Shown here: positions 51,168-59,964 of the stretch, piece by piece
Layout: every line of letters begins with the position of its first letter
How positions within the stretch are numbered: position 1 is the first letter of the stretch
Assembly: GCF_048264025.1 (NCBI RefSeq)
Contig: NZ_JBLXDN010000017.1
Coordinates: 22,016-86,015, forward strand
Length of the DNA: 64,000 bases
Direction of reading: 5' to 3'
Source: Nitrincola sp048264025
GTDB taxonomy: Bacteria > Pseudomonadota > Gammaproteobacteria > Pseudomonadales > Balneatricaceae
The notes under the pieces: generated by a model
Database searches by the model: none
Seen by the model: only the letters and a program-made list of their open reading frames with translations
What the model was told of the DNA's origin: nothing
Translations under genes and position numbers: made by a program

Positions 51168-52634
51168 ATGCAATTTATGCTGAATCAGACACAAATCCAA
51201 CTGGATGAGTGTGCACCAGATACCACCCTGCTGGAGTATCTTCGCACACATCTGGTGCAACGAGGCACCAAAGAAGGCTGTGCATCGGGTGATTGCGGTG
51301 CCTGTACCGTGGTTTTGGCTGAACCAGCTGGAGAAGGTCTAAGCTACCGAGCCATCAACAGTTGCATTACTTACCTGGGAGCCGTGGATGGCTGTCAGGT
51401 GATAACAGTTGAAGGCTTAAGTAGCCAGCCTGAACACTTGCATCCGGTGCAACAGGCCATGGTGGATCAACATGCCTCACAATGCGGTTTTTGTACGCCG
51501 GGGTTTGTGATGTCACTATTCGCCCTCACACATCAACCGCATGAGCCACGAAGTACCACAGCTATCGAGCAGATTCATCAGGCGCTCGGCGGCAATCTGT
51601 GCCGTTGCACAGGTTACCGCCCCATCATCGATGCCGCCAAAAGCTTACTGTCTGCCCCGCTGACTGATGCTTTCGACGAGCAGGAACAAGAAGTTCACCA
51701 TCAACTCAGTGATTGGGCAACAACTGATGACAGCTCGGTGACGCTTAAGGACGGTGAAAGCAGCGTCTTTGCCAGTCCACGCAGCAGTGCCGCATTATTG
51801 GATTGCTTAGCGCGCTATCCCCAAGCGCGATTGGTCGCGGGAGGTACCGATCTGGCACTGGAAACCACACAGCAACTGCGCAGTCTGCCACAATTAATTT
51901 ACACTGGTCGCGTGGCCGAAATGCGCCAGATCTGTGAACAGCCTGAGGCCTTGGTAATTGGCGCGGCGGTCACCTACAGCGAAGCCGAGTCGATATTGGC
52001 CGCGATCTTTCCAGCGCTGGCTGGCCTCATACATCGTCTGGGCTCTCTGCAAGTACGCAACCAGGGAACCTTGGGCGGTAATATTGCCAATGCTTCTCCG
52101 ATTGGTGATATGCCGCCGGTACTGCTGGCGCTGGACGCTCAGTTGCGTATTCGGGATGCCGGGGGTGTGATCGACATGCCGATCCATGAGTTTTTCACGG
52201 GTTATCGACAAACCCGCTTACCCCCTGGCGGTTTTATTGAAGCGTTGATTCTGCCTCGCCTGCAATCAGACAGTTTCTTGCGCATCTACAAAATATCCAA
52301 GCGCCTGGATGATGATATCTCGGCGGTGTGCCTGGCGATGCACTTGCAGCTTGATCAGGACCGTATCGTTACTGCTCGACTGGGTTTTGGTGGCATGGCG
52401 GCCACACCGGCACGTGCGTATCAGGCAGAAGCCGCCTTGCTTGGCCAGCCCTTCACTCCTGAAGGAGTCCGTGCGGCTCAGGCGGCTTTAGCCACTGACT
52501 TTACCCCGCTCTCCGATGTACGCGCCAGTGCCGAATACCGTTTACGTAGCGCCAGCAATTTATTGCTGCGAGCCGCTCTGGAATATCAGGGCCAGACATC
52601 TCTGGAGGTGAGTCATCATGCGCACGCTGGCTGA
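51168..52634 (+). CDS. xdhA: Xanthine dehydrogenase small subunit XdhA
   Basis: A 488-aa subunit. The first [2Fe-2S] cluster is in C-A-S-G-D-C-G-A-C (Cys38, 43, 46), the second in C-G-F-C-T-P-G-F and G-N-L-C-R-C-T-G-Y-R-P-I. After a linker comes the FAD domain with V-A-G-G-T-D-L and G-T-L-G-G-N-I-A-N-A-S-P-I-G-D. It passes electrons from the molybdenum site in XdhB to NAD. Overlaps xdhB by 17 nt. Confidence 0.97.
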   Translation: MQFMLNQTQIQLDECAPDTTLLEYLRTHLVQRGTKEGCASGDCGACTVVLAEPAGEGLSYRAINSCITYLGAVDGCQVITVEGLSSQPEHLHPVQQAMVDQHASQCGFCTPGFVMSLFALTHQPHEPRSTTAIEQIHQALGGNLCRCTGYRPIIDAAKSLLSAPLTDAFDEQEQEVHHQLSDWATTDDSSVTLKDGESSVFASPRSSAALLDCLARYPQARLVAGGTDLALETTQQLRSLPQLIYTGRVAEMRQICEQPEALVIGAAVTYSEAESILAAIFPALAGLIHRLGSLQVRNQGTLGGNIANASPIGDMPPVLLALDAQLRIRDAGGVIDMPIHEFFTGYRQTRLPPGGFIEALILPRLQSDSFLRIYKISKRLDDDISAVCLAMHLQLDQDRIVTARLGFGGMAATPARAYQAEAALLGQPFTPEGVRAAQAALATDFTPLSDVRASAEYRLRSASNLLLRAALEYQGQTSLEVSHHAHAG

Positions 52635-54960
52635 AACCCACCCAAAACTGACTGATCAACCACCCGGCGGGGCAGGGACAGTCGTACCGCATGACAGTGC
52701 CCGGCAGCATGTGATGGGAACCGCACGTTATGTGGATGATATCGCCGAACCCCAGGGCACCCTCTATGCCGCTGTCATCGGCAGCCGGATCGCCAAAGGG
52801 CGTATCCGCTCACTCGACCTGACCGCTGTTGCGACAGCCCCAGGGGTCGTTGCGCTACTGACACTGGATGATGTGCCCGGCCATACCGATATTGGCCCGG
52901 TATTTCCCGGCGACCCTGTTTTGACCCAGAGCGACATTCGCTATGCTGGCCAGCCTATCGCACTGGTGGCTGCCATTAGTGAAAAAGCCGCCCGTCAGGC
53001 CGTATTGCTGGCTCAGATTGACTACGACGCCCTGACACCACAACTGGATGCTGAAACCGCGCTGGCTAACCAGCAGCTATTAAGGCCCAGCCACCGTATG
53101 CAACTGGGTGATTGCGCAACCGTCTTGCCGCAGGCCCCTATCCAACTGAGCGCCAAGATGCAGGTTGGAGGGCAAGAACATCTATACCTGGAAGGCCAGG
53201 TCAGCCTGGCGGTGCCGGGTGAAGACGGCGACATGTTGATCTACACCTCCAGCCAACATCCCAGTGAGGTACAAAAGCTGGTGGCCGAGGTATTAAACCA
53301 ACCTTTGCATAAGGTCACTGTGGATATGCGTCGCATGGGCGGTGGCTTTGGCGGCAAGGAAACCCAAGCGGCGCCCTGGGCCTGTCTGGCCGCACTGATG
53401 GCGGCTAAAACCGGACAGGCCGTCAAACTGCGTCTGCCGCGCAAAGACGATATGGTCATGACCGGTAAGCGTCATCCGTTTGTAAACCGTTACCATATCG
53501 GCTGTGACGAGCAGGGCCGGCTACTGGCCGCGGATATTGAAGTGATCGGAAACGGTGGTCACTCACCCGATCTGACTGATGCCATCGTCGATCGCGCCAT
53601 GTTTCATGCCGATAACGCCTACTTCCTGCCCAATGCCGATATTCGCGGTCACCGGGTTGCAACCGATACTGTCTCGCATACAGCATTTCGCGGTTTCGGC
53701 GGTCCGCAAGGCATGTTGATTATTGAACGTGCCATGGATGATATTGCCCGACACCTGAGTTGTGACCCGTTGGATATCCGCAAGCGTAATCTCTACGCTG
53801 AAAAAAGGGATCTGACCCCTTATCATCAGCAGGTGGAGTTTGCGACGCTGCAGCGGTTGGTGGCCGAGCTGGAACAGAGCAGTGATTACTGGGCGCGGCG
53901 CGAAGCGATTACCCAGTGGAATAACAGCAGCGTGATTCTCAAGCGCGGATTGGCGCTGACGCCGGTTAAGTTTGGTATCTCCTTTACCTTGCAGCACCTG
54001 AATCAGGCGGGGGCTTTGCTACACATTTACACCGATGGCAGTATCCAGCTTAACCACGGTGGCACGGAAATGGGTCAGGGGCTACACACCAAGGTAGCCC
54101 AGGTGGTGGCCAGTACGCTGGGGGTGGATCTGCAGCAGATACGCATTACCGCCACACGCACGGACAAGGTCCCCAATACCTCACCCACCGCCGCCTCCAG
54201 TGGTTCTGATCTGAATGGCAAAGCCGCCGAACAGGCCGCCCTGACACTCAAGCAGCGACTGAGTGAATTTCTGGCCGAACAACAGGCTGTACCGCTGTCG
54301 CAGATACGTTTTTCTGACAATCAGGTCTGGTGGGATGATAATCAGTCAGTGACTTTTGCCGAGCTGGTGCAACAGGCCTATCTGGCCAGAATCTCCCTCT
54401 CGGCTACCGGTTATTACCGCACTCCGAAAATATGGTATGACCGGGAAAAAGCCCAAGGCCGCCCCTTCTTCTACTTCGCTACCGGTGCCTCCGTTTCTGA
54501 GGTGCTGGTGGACACATTGACCGGTGAATACCGGCTGCTACGAGCCGATATCCTTCATGATGTCGGCAAGAGTCTGAATCCTGGTATTGATATTGGCCAG
54601 ATAGAAGGCGGCTTTATCCAGGGCATGGGCTGGCTGACCACCGAGGAATTGGTCTGGAATCAAGACGGTCAGTTACTGAGCAACTCCCCCGCCACCTATA
54701 AAATTCCGGCGATCAGTGACACCCCGCCAGTATTTAATGTCAGGCTGTTTGATCAAGCCAATGCCGAAGATACCCTTTACCACTCCAAAGCCGTGGGTGA
54801 ACCGCCGTTGATGCTGGCGATCTCGGTCTGGTCAGCGCTGCGCGATGCCATCAGCAGCCTCAGCAACTACCGCATCAGTCCGGACCTGGATACCCCTGCC
54901 ACACCGGAGCGGGTGCTGGGTGCCATTGAAGCATTAAAAAAACAACAGGAGGCCTGCTGA
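52618..54960 (+). CDS. xdhB: Xanthine dehydrogenase molybdenum-binding subunit XdhB
   Basis: The 780-aa catalytic subunit oxidising hypoxanthine and xanthine to urate. Molybdopterin segments are G-G-G-F-G-G-K-E-T-Q, A-F-R-G-F-G-G-P-Q-G and G-Q-G-L-H-T-K-V-A-Q; the base-catalysis glutamate is in V-G-E-P-P-L-M-L-A near the C-terminus. Length is standard for bacterial XdhB. Overlaps xdhC by 1 nt. Confidence 0.97.
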   Translation: MRTLAETHPKLTDQPPGGAGTVVPHDSARQHVMGTARYVDDIAEPQGTLYAAVIGSRIAKGRIRSLDLTAVATAPGVVALLTLDDVPGHTDIGPVFPGDPVLTQSDIRYAGQPIALVAAISEKAARQAVLLAQIDYDALTPQLDAETALANQQLLRPSHRMQLGDCATVLPQAPIQLSAKMQVGGQEHLYLEGQVSLAVPGEDGDMLIYTSSQHPSEVQKLVAEVLNQPLHKVTVDMRRMGGGFGGKETQAAPWACLAALMAAKTGQAVKLRLPRKDDMVMTGKRHPFVNRYHIGCDEQGRLLAADIEVIGNGGHSPDLTDAIVDRAMFHADNAYFLPNADIRGHRVATDTVSHTAFRGFGGPQGMLIIERAMDDIARHLSCDPLDIRKRNLYAEKRDLTPYHQQVEFATLQRLVAELEQSSDYWARREAITQWNNSSVILKRGLALTPVKFGISFTLQHLNQAGALLHIYTDGSIQLNHGGTEMGQGLHTKVAQVVASTLGVDLQQIRITATRTDKVPNTSPTAASSGSDLNGKAAEQAALTLKQRLSEFLAEQQAVPLSQIRFSDNQVWWDDNQSVTFAELVQQAYLARISLSATGYYRTPKIWYDREKAQGRPFFYFATGASVSEVLVDTLTGEYRLLRADILHDVGKSLNPGIDIGQIEGGFIQGMGWLTTEELVWNQDGQLLSNSPATYKIPAISDTPPVFNVRLFDQANAEDTLYHSKAVGEPPLMLAISVWSALRDAISSLSNYRISPDLDTPATPERVLGAIEALKKQQEAC

Positions 54961-55817
54961 TGATCCGTTGGAGCGATGCCCTGGCTGAATGTCAGCGCAG
55001 TGGCCAATCGCATGTGTTGGTCAGTGTCATCAGTACTGAGGGGTCCGTACCGCGCAACCCCGGCAGCAAAATGCTGGTGACTGAAGACAGTCTGATAGAT
55101 ACCCTTGGTGGTGGCAATCTGGAGTGGCATGCGCTGGAATACGCGCGCCAACTCTTGGCTGAAGGAAAAAACGCTCAACGCCTGCAGAAATTTCCACTGG
55201 CAGCGGCGCTGGGGCAGTGTTGCGGCGGCCATGCCACGCTGCTGTTTGAGTGCTTTTGTCACGTCAGCCACTCACTGTGGCTGTTTGGTGCCGGTCATGT
55301 CGGACATGCCCTGAGCAAAATATTGCAAGACCTGCCGCTCAGGCTTCACTGGGTTGATAATCGCCCAGCGCAATTTCCAGTCGATTTAGCGGCTGATATT
55401 ATCCATCATCACCCAGAAGCGCCCACCGATGTGTTTAATCAGATGAGGCCCAACGACTCTCTGCTGATCATGACCCACTCGCATGATCTGGATTACCACC
55501 TGTGTGAAGCGGCCTTAACACAACAGCATCAGGGATTTATTGGTTTAATAGGTTCTGATACCAAAGCCGCTCGCTTTCGCCATCGTCTCAGGCATGCGGG
55601 ATTCACCGCCGAAGACGTTAATCGTATCGAGTGCCCGGTCGGAGTGATTGGTATAGGAGGGAAGCGCCCCATGGAGGTCGCAGTTTCCATTGCCGCACGT
55701 GTCATTCAGCACTACCGCAGCCAACTATCCGACGAGGGTATACACCAAGGGCTTTCAAGAGCAGAACTGACCGAACTGAATAGGCTATTACAAGAGACGC
55801 ACCATGACACTGAATGA
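54960..55817 (+). CDS. xdhC: Xanthine dehydrogenase accessory protein XdhC
   Basis: A 285-aa chaperone that sulfurates the molybdenum cofactor and inserts it into XdhB. N-terminal S-T-E-G-S-V-P-R-N-P-G-S-K-M and G-G-G-N-L-E-W-H-A-L, then a C-terminal Rossmann part with L-F-G-A-G-H-V-G-H-A-L and L-I-G-S-D-T-K, identify it. Overlaps uraD by 14 nt. Confidence 0.95.
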   Translation: MIRWSDALAECQRSGQSHVLVSVISTEGSVPRNPGSKMLVTEDSLIDTLGGGNLEWHALEYARQLLAEGKNAQRLQKFPLAAALGQCCGGHATLLFECFCHVSHSLWLFGAGHVGHALSKILQDLPLRLHWVDNRPAQFPVDLAADIIHHHPEAPTDVFNQMRPNDSLLIMTHSHDLDYHLCEAALTQQHQGFIGLIGSDTKAARFRHRLRHAGFTAEDVNRIECPVGVIGIGGKRPMEVAVSIAARVIQHYRSQLSDEGIHQGLSRAELTELNRLLQETHHDTE

Positions 55818-56310
55818 GCTCAATCAACTCGATCCGCAGGTGGCTGCGACCTGCTTCCGCCAATGCTGTGTCAGCGAAGCCTGGATTCAGGGTATGTTAC
55901 AGGAGCGGCCTTTCAGCAGTGAAGCGGCACTGCTCGCAGAAGCATCACGCATCTGGGCGGGACTCGAAAAAAGTGACTATCTGCAAGCCTTTGAAGGCCA
56001 CCCCAAAATTGGCGATGTGGGTTCTCTGCGAGCCAAATATGCCGATACCAAAGCGCTGGCAGCAGGCGAACAATCCTCTGTGGATAGTGCCAATGAAGCG
56101 ACAATCAACGCACTGGCTAAAGGTAATCAGCAGTATGAAGCACGCTTTGGCTATATTTTTATTGTCTGCGCTACAGGCAAGTCAGCTGAGGAGATGCTGG
56201 CACTGCTGACAGAGCGATTACACAACGATGCGCAAACAGAAATTCACCTGGCGGCTTCAGAGCAAAATAAAATCACTCAGATCCGCTTACAAAAATTACT
56301 TCAAAATTGA
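55804..56310 (+). CDS. uraD: OHCU decarboxylase UraD
   Basis: A 168-aa all-helical enzyme that decarboxylates 2-oxo-4-hydroxy-4-carboxy-5-ureidoimidazoline to (S)-allantoin. The catalytic histidine is in F-E-G-H-P-K-I-G-D; Y-E-x-R-F-G-Y-I-F-I-V-C-A-T-G-K and R-L-x-N-D are standard. Length is typical. Confidence 0.96.
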   Translation: MTLNELNQLDPQVAATCFRQCCVSEAWIQGMLQERPFSSEAALLAEASRIWAGLEKSDYLQAFEGHPKIGDVGSLRAKYADTKALAAGEQSSVDSANEATINALAKGNQQYEARFGYIFIVCATGKSAEEMLALLTERLHNDAQTEIHLAASEQNKITQIRLQKLLQN

Positions 56311-56330
56311 TATAGACAAGCAGGACAAGT

Positions 56331-56672
56331 ATGAGCCAAATAACAACCCATGTACTGGATACTGCCACAGGCTTGCCAGCCGCGGGCATTCCCATCAGTC
56401 TTTACCATCTGGATAAGGGCAACTGGATTGAAATCAGCCAGGGGGTCACTAATCAAGACGGCAGAATTGCCGACCTGCTGGCGAGTGACGTCATTTTAGC
56501 CGCAGGCCGTTACCGTATGCGCTTTATGCTGGAGAATTATTTCAGCTCACAAGACCAGCCCAGCTTTTATCCTCAGGTCGATATAGAGTGTAACTTGAGC
56601 GGTGCTGGCGATCATTACCACATCCCCCTGTTGATCAGCCCCTTTGGCTATACCACCTACCGAGGTTCCTGA
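56331..56672 (+). CDS. uraH: 5-Hydroxyisourate hydrolase UraH (transthyretin-like)
   Basis: A 113-aa protein of exact family size. It starts with I-T-T-H-V-L-D-T-A-T-G-L-P-A (active-site His), has D-G-R-I-A-D-L-L in the middle and ends with the diagnostic Y-R-G-S. No signal peptide, so it is cytosolic. It acts between PuuD and UraD. Lies 20 nt after uraD. Confidence 0.97.
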   Translation: MSQITTHVLDTATGLPAAGIPISLYHLDKGNWIEISQGVTNQDGRIADLLASDVILAAGRYRMRFMLENYFSSQDQPSFYPQVDIECNLSGAGDHYHIPLLISPFGYTTYRGS

Positions 56673-56675
56673 TAC

Positions 56676-57977
56676 ATGACCCTGCATGCTTTTCGTGGAT
56701 CGGTTCTGCACTACCTGGAAGATCCAGCTACTCACGCTGAACAGGCCAGCGAGTTCATCGATGACGCCCTATTATTAGTTGAAGATGGCAAGATCAAGGC
56801 ACTCGCACCTTATGCTGAACTGATCCCTACGCTGGACCCGGCGCTAAAGGTCATAGACTACTCGGGCAAAATACTCATGCCAGGTTTTATTGACCTGCAT
56901 ACCCATTATCCACAAACGGAAATGATTGCATCCTATGGCAGACAACTGCTCGACTGGCTGAACAATTATACCTTTCCGACTGAAAGCAAATTTGCTGACG
57001 CGGCCTATGCAAAATCCATTGCCGAACTGTTTATTGATGAACTGCTGCGCAATGGCACTACCACAGCCATGGTGTTTGCGACTGTACATAAGGCATCGGC
57101 TGAGGCGTTTTTCGAAGTCGCAGCGGCTCAGAACCTACGCATGATCGCAGGCAAAGTCCTGATGGATCGCAACGCACCCGCTACTTTATGTGACACAGTT
57201 GATACAGGTTATACCGAATCCGCTGAATTGATTGAAAAATGGCATGGCAAACAGCGCTTATCCTATGCCGTGACACCCCGCTTCGCCCCCACCAGCACGC
57301 CGGAGCAACTCCAGAGTGCCGGTCAGTTGTTACAAGCCTACCCGGGAGTCTATCTGCAAAGCCACCTGGCTGAAAACCGCGATGAACTTGCCTGGGTTGC
57401 CGAGCTGTTCCCCAAGGCACGAGACTATTTAGATGCCTATGAGCAGGCAGGTCTACTGGGTCCCCACTGTGTCTATGCTCATGGTATCCACCTGAGTGAT
57501 TCAGCCTGTGATCGCCTGGCCCAATCAGGCACAGTACTGGCGCATTGTCCCACCTCAAACCTGTTTTTAGGTTCAGGTTTATTTGAGATGAACCGCCTCA
57601 GCAAACAGGGTGTTCGCTACGCTATCGGCACAGATGTCGGAGCGGGTACCAGTTTTTCCATGTTTCGAACCCTGGGCGATGCCTACAAAATTCAACAGTT
57701 GCAACAACACTCCTTACACCCGCACCAGTCCTTGTACCTGGCCACCCTGGGCGGTGCACGGGCCTTATCAATGGATCATCTGATCGGTAACTTTCTACCC
57801 GGCAAAGAAGCGGACTTCATTGTGATTGATCCCCAGTCAACCCCATTGCTCAGTTTCAGAACAGCTCAATGTGAGAGTTTGACCGAGATGCTCTTCGCCT
57901 TAACTACCCTCGGTGATGACCGATTAATTCATGCCACCTATATTCTTGGCAACTTAGCTTACCTTCAGGAGCATTAA
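56676..57977 (+). CDS. guaD: Guanine deaminase GuaD
   Basis: A 433-aa amidohydrolase converting guanine to xanthine. Zinc ligands are in F-I-D-L-H-T-H-Y-P-Q-T, the F-P-T-E segment and N-G-T-T-T-A follow, and H-L-A-E-N, H-C-P-T-S-N and G-T-D-V-G-A-G-T are all in the expected order. Length is typical for GuaD. It feeds xanthine to XdhAB in the same transcript. Confidence 0.96.
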   Translation: MTLHAFRGSVLHYLEDPATHAEQASEFIDDALLLVEDGKIKALAPYAELIPTLDPALKVIDYSGKILMPGFIDLHTHYPQTEMIASYGRQLLDWLNNYTFPTESKFADAAYAKSIAELFIDELLRNGTTTAMVFATVHKASAEAFFEVAAAQNLRMIAGKVLMDRNAPATLCDTVDTGYTESAELIEKWHGKQRLSYAVTPRFAPTSTPEQLQSAGQLLQAYPGVYLQSHLAENRDELAWVAELFPKARDYLDAYEQAGLLGPHCVYAHGIHLSDSACDRLAQSGTVLAHCPTSNLFLGSGLFEMNRLSKQGVRYAIGTDVGAGTSFSMFRTLGDAYKIQQLQQHSLHPHQSLYLATLGGARALSMDHLIGNFLPGKEADFIVIDPQSTPLLSFRTAQCESLTEMLFALTTLGDDRLIHATYILGNLAYLQEH

Positions 57978-57980
57978 TTC

Positions 57981-59171
57981 ATGGATCCCTATTTATATGA
58001 CTGGCTAAACCTAGTAGTGCGCCTATTACACGTTGTCACGGCCATTGCCTGGATAGGGGCATCCTTTTACTTTATCTGGCTGGATAACTCGCTGGAAGAA
58101 CCACCAGAGTGGAAAAAGGACAAGGGCATTAAAGGGGATCTATGGTCTATCCATGGTGGTGGCATCTATGAAGTCGCTAAATACCAGCTCAGTCCGGAAA
58201 AAATGCCCAAGCACCTGCACTGGTTCAAATGGGAGGCCTATTCCACCTGGATTACCGGCATGCTGCTGCTGACGCTGATTTACTATGTCGGAGCTTCCAG
58301 TTACATGATTGATCCTTCCAAAGCCGATCTGGCTCCCTGGCAGGCCATAAGTCTGGGACTGGGGAGCATCGCTATAGGGCTGACGATTTATGAACTCCTG
58401 TGTCGTACACCGCTGGTCAATAAGGAACTGCTATTTGGTCTGATTTTGCTGGGTGTGATTGCGGCCCTCGCCTGGTTTCTGGGCCAGTTTATTGGAGACC
58501 GTGCGGCCTATATCCACATCGGCGCATTGATTGGCACCTGTATGGCAGCCAATGTGTTCACCACCATCATTCCATCACAAAAAGCACTTATTGGAGCTAT
58601 TGAAAAGGGAGAGTCGCCAGATCCCATCTACGGTCTAAACGCCAAGCGTCGCTCCACCCATAACAACTATGCAACCATCCCGGTACTGTTCATAATGCTC
58701 AGCAATCACTCGCCAATGACTTACGGCCATGAGCACAGCTGGGCTATTTTGACTGCTCTGATAGTGATCGGTGCCTGGGCCAGGCACTTTTTCAACCTGC
58801 GCCACAAGGGAATCGTCAAACCCTCTATCCTGATCACTGCCGTGCTGGCCTTCATAGTGCTGGTGCTTATAGCACGCCCACAGCCTATCCAACAACTGGA
58901 GGCAGGTGACCAGCAGCTCTCAGATAATCAGGCCTTTGGGATTGTTATGGAACGCTGCGCAACCTGCCATAGCCGCAGCCCGACCGACGACATATTCAGG
59001 GTATCACCAGGCGGCATTTATCTGGAAACTGGCGCTGATATTATGCGGTTACTAGACAGAATCGAAGCTAGAAGTATTCTGACACACGACATGCCCTTTT
59101 TGAATAAAACTGAGATGAGCCTGGAAGAAAGAGCCTTATTGGCTGATTGGATCAAACGGACAAAAAACTGA
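57981..59171 (+). CDS. puuD: Membrane urate hydroxylase PuuD with cytochrome c domain
   Basis: A 396-aa inner-membrane urate oxidase that makes 5-hydroxyisourate and passes electrons to the respiratory chain instead of producing peroxide. Eight helices carry W-I-G-A-S-F-Y-F-I-W-L-D, H-G-G-G-I-Y-E-V-A-K-Y and H-W-F-K-W-E-A-Y; the C-terminus has a haem site C-A-T-C-H at about residue 327. It replaces soluble uricase in this pathway. Last gene of the operon. Confidence 0.96.
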   Translation: MDPYLYDWLNLVVRLLHVVTAIAWIGASFYFIWLDNSLEEPPEWKKDKGIKGDLWSIHGGGIYEVAKYQLSPEKMPKHLHWFKWEAYSTWITGMLLLTLIYYVGASSYMIDPSKADLAPWQAISLGLGSIAIGLTIYELLCRTPLVNKELLFGLILLGVIAALAWFLGQFIGDRAAYIHIGALIGTCMAANVFTTIIPSQKALIGAIEKGESPDPIYGLNAKRRSTHNNYATIPVLFIMLSNHSPMTYGHEHSWAILTALIVIGAWARHFFNLRHKGIVKPSILITAVLAFIVLVLIARPQPIQQLEAGDQQLSDNQAFGIVMERCATCHSRSPTDDIFRVSPGGIYLETGADIMRLLDRIEARSILTHDMPFLNKTEMSLEERALLADWIKRTKN

Positions 59172-59183
59172 ATTTCCGAAGAC

Positions 59184-59214
59184 GCTGTGGTGTTTTACTT
59201 AAAAACGCCACAGC
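59184..59214. terminator. Convergent terminator between puuD and the RutR-like gene
   Basis: A 13-bp stem with one G-T wobble (GCTGTGGTGTTTT / AAAACGCCACAGC) and a 5-nt loop. On both strands the arms supply T- or A-runs, as in bidirectional terminators. It overlaps the last codons of the regulator. Confidence 0.7.
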
Positions 59215-59842
59215 CCTTCAAGATAACATGAATCAAGGTTTCTGTTGCAGCCGAATAGTCCTGTTCATCAGGCTCTTTTTTATTTAATGCGGCAGCAATT
59301 TGAACAGAAAAATCAGCATAGTGCTGGGTAGTGGACCAGATCATAAACAACAAATGTTCTGGCGTTATGGCATCAATTTTGCCTTGCTCTATCCATTTCC
59401 TGAACACAGCAACACGACCTTCAAACCAGACATGATAGTTATCGCTAAAATAGGTTTTCATATTATTTGCGCCGCTGATTATTTCAGCCGCAAAGATACG
59501 CGAGGCCAAATTATACTCTCGAGCAAAAGCAATTTTTTGACGAATATACTCAGGCAAAACCTCAGCGGGATCATCATCTTCAGTAAAGTCACTCAAGCTT
59601 GAGTCCCAGATATCGATGATATTACTCAAGACAGCAATATAAAGACCCATTTTATTTTTAAAATAATAGTGGATATTAGCCTTCGGCAAGCCGGCTCGTT
59701 GCGCAATGGCATTCATACTGGCGCCAACAAACCCTTTCTCGGCGAACTCCACCTCAGCTGCACGGATAATCAGCGTTTCATTTTGCTTGCGGATTCTACC
59801 GACAGGCTTATCATGTTGATGGGATTCAATATTGAATAGCAA
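59195..59842 (-). CDS. RutR-like TetR-family repressor, probable purine/pyrimidine-catabolism regulator
   Basis: A 215-aa TetR regulator. HTH: A-G-L-P-K-A-N-I-H-Y-Y-F-K-N-K; beyond it the effector domain matches the RutR pattern closely (A-V-L-x-I-D-I-W, E-Y-I-R-x-K, A-S-R-I-F-A-A-E, P-E-H-L-L-F-M-I-W-S-T-T-Q-H-Y-A-D-F). It begins at a TTG; no ATG or GTG fits. E. coli RutR binds uracil and thymine. Here, between the two purine operons, a purine-related ligand is likely (inference). Confidence 0.9.
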   Translation of the reverse strand: MLFNIESHQHDKPVGRIRKQNETLIIRAAEVEFAEKGFVGASMNAIAQRAGLPKANIHYYFKNKMGLYIAVLSNIIDIWDSSLSDFTEDDDPAEVLPEYIRQKIAFAREYNLASRIFAAEIISGANNMKTYFSDNYHVWFEGRVAVFRKWIEQGKIDAITPEHLLFMIWSTTQHYADFSVQIAAALNKKEPDEQDYSAATETLIHVILKGCGVFK

Positions 59843-59964
59843 AAGGCTGCTCTCCGCGAGGGCTGGTGTGTCTCTATAGGGCCAGCAGTATAATACACCT
59901 GACGCTAATATTGAACTTCAGCTCAGGATAGATGTTGGACCCAGCAGCCTTGATGACACGGCTA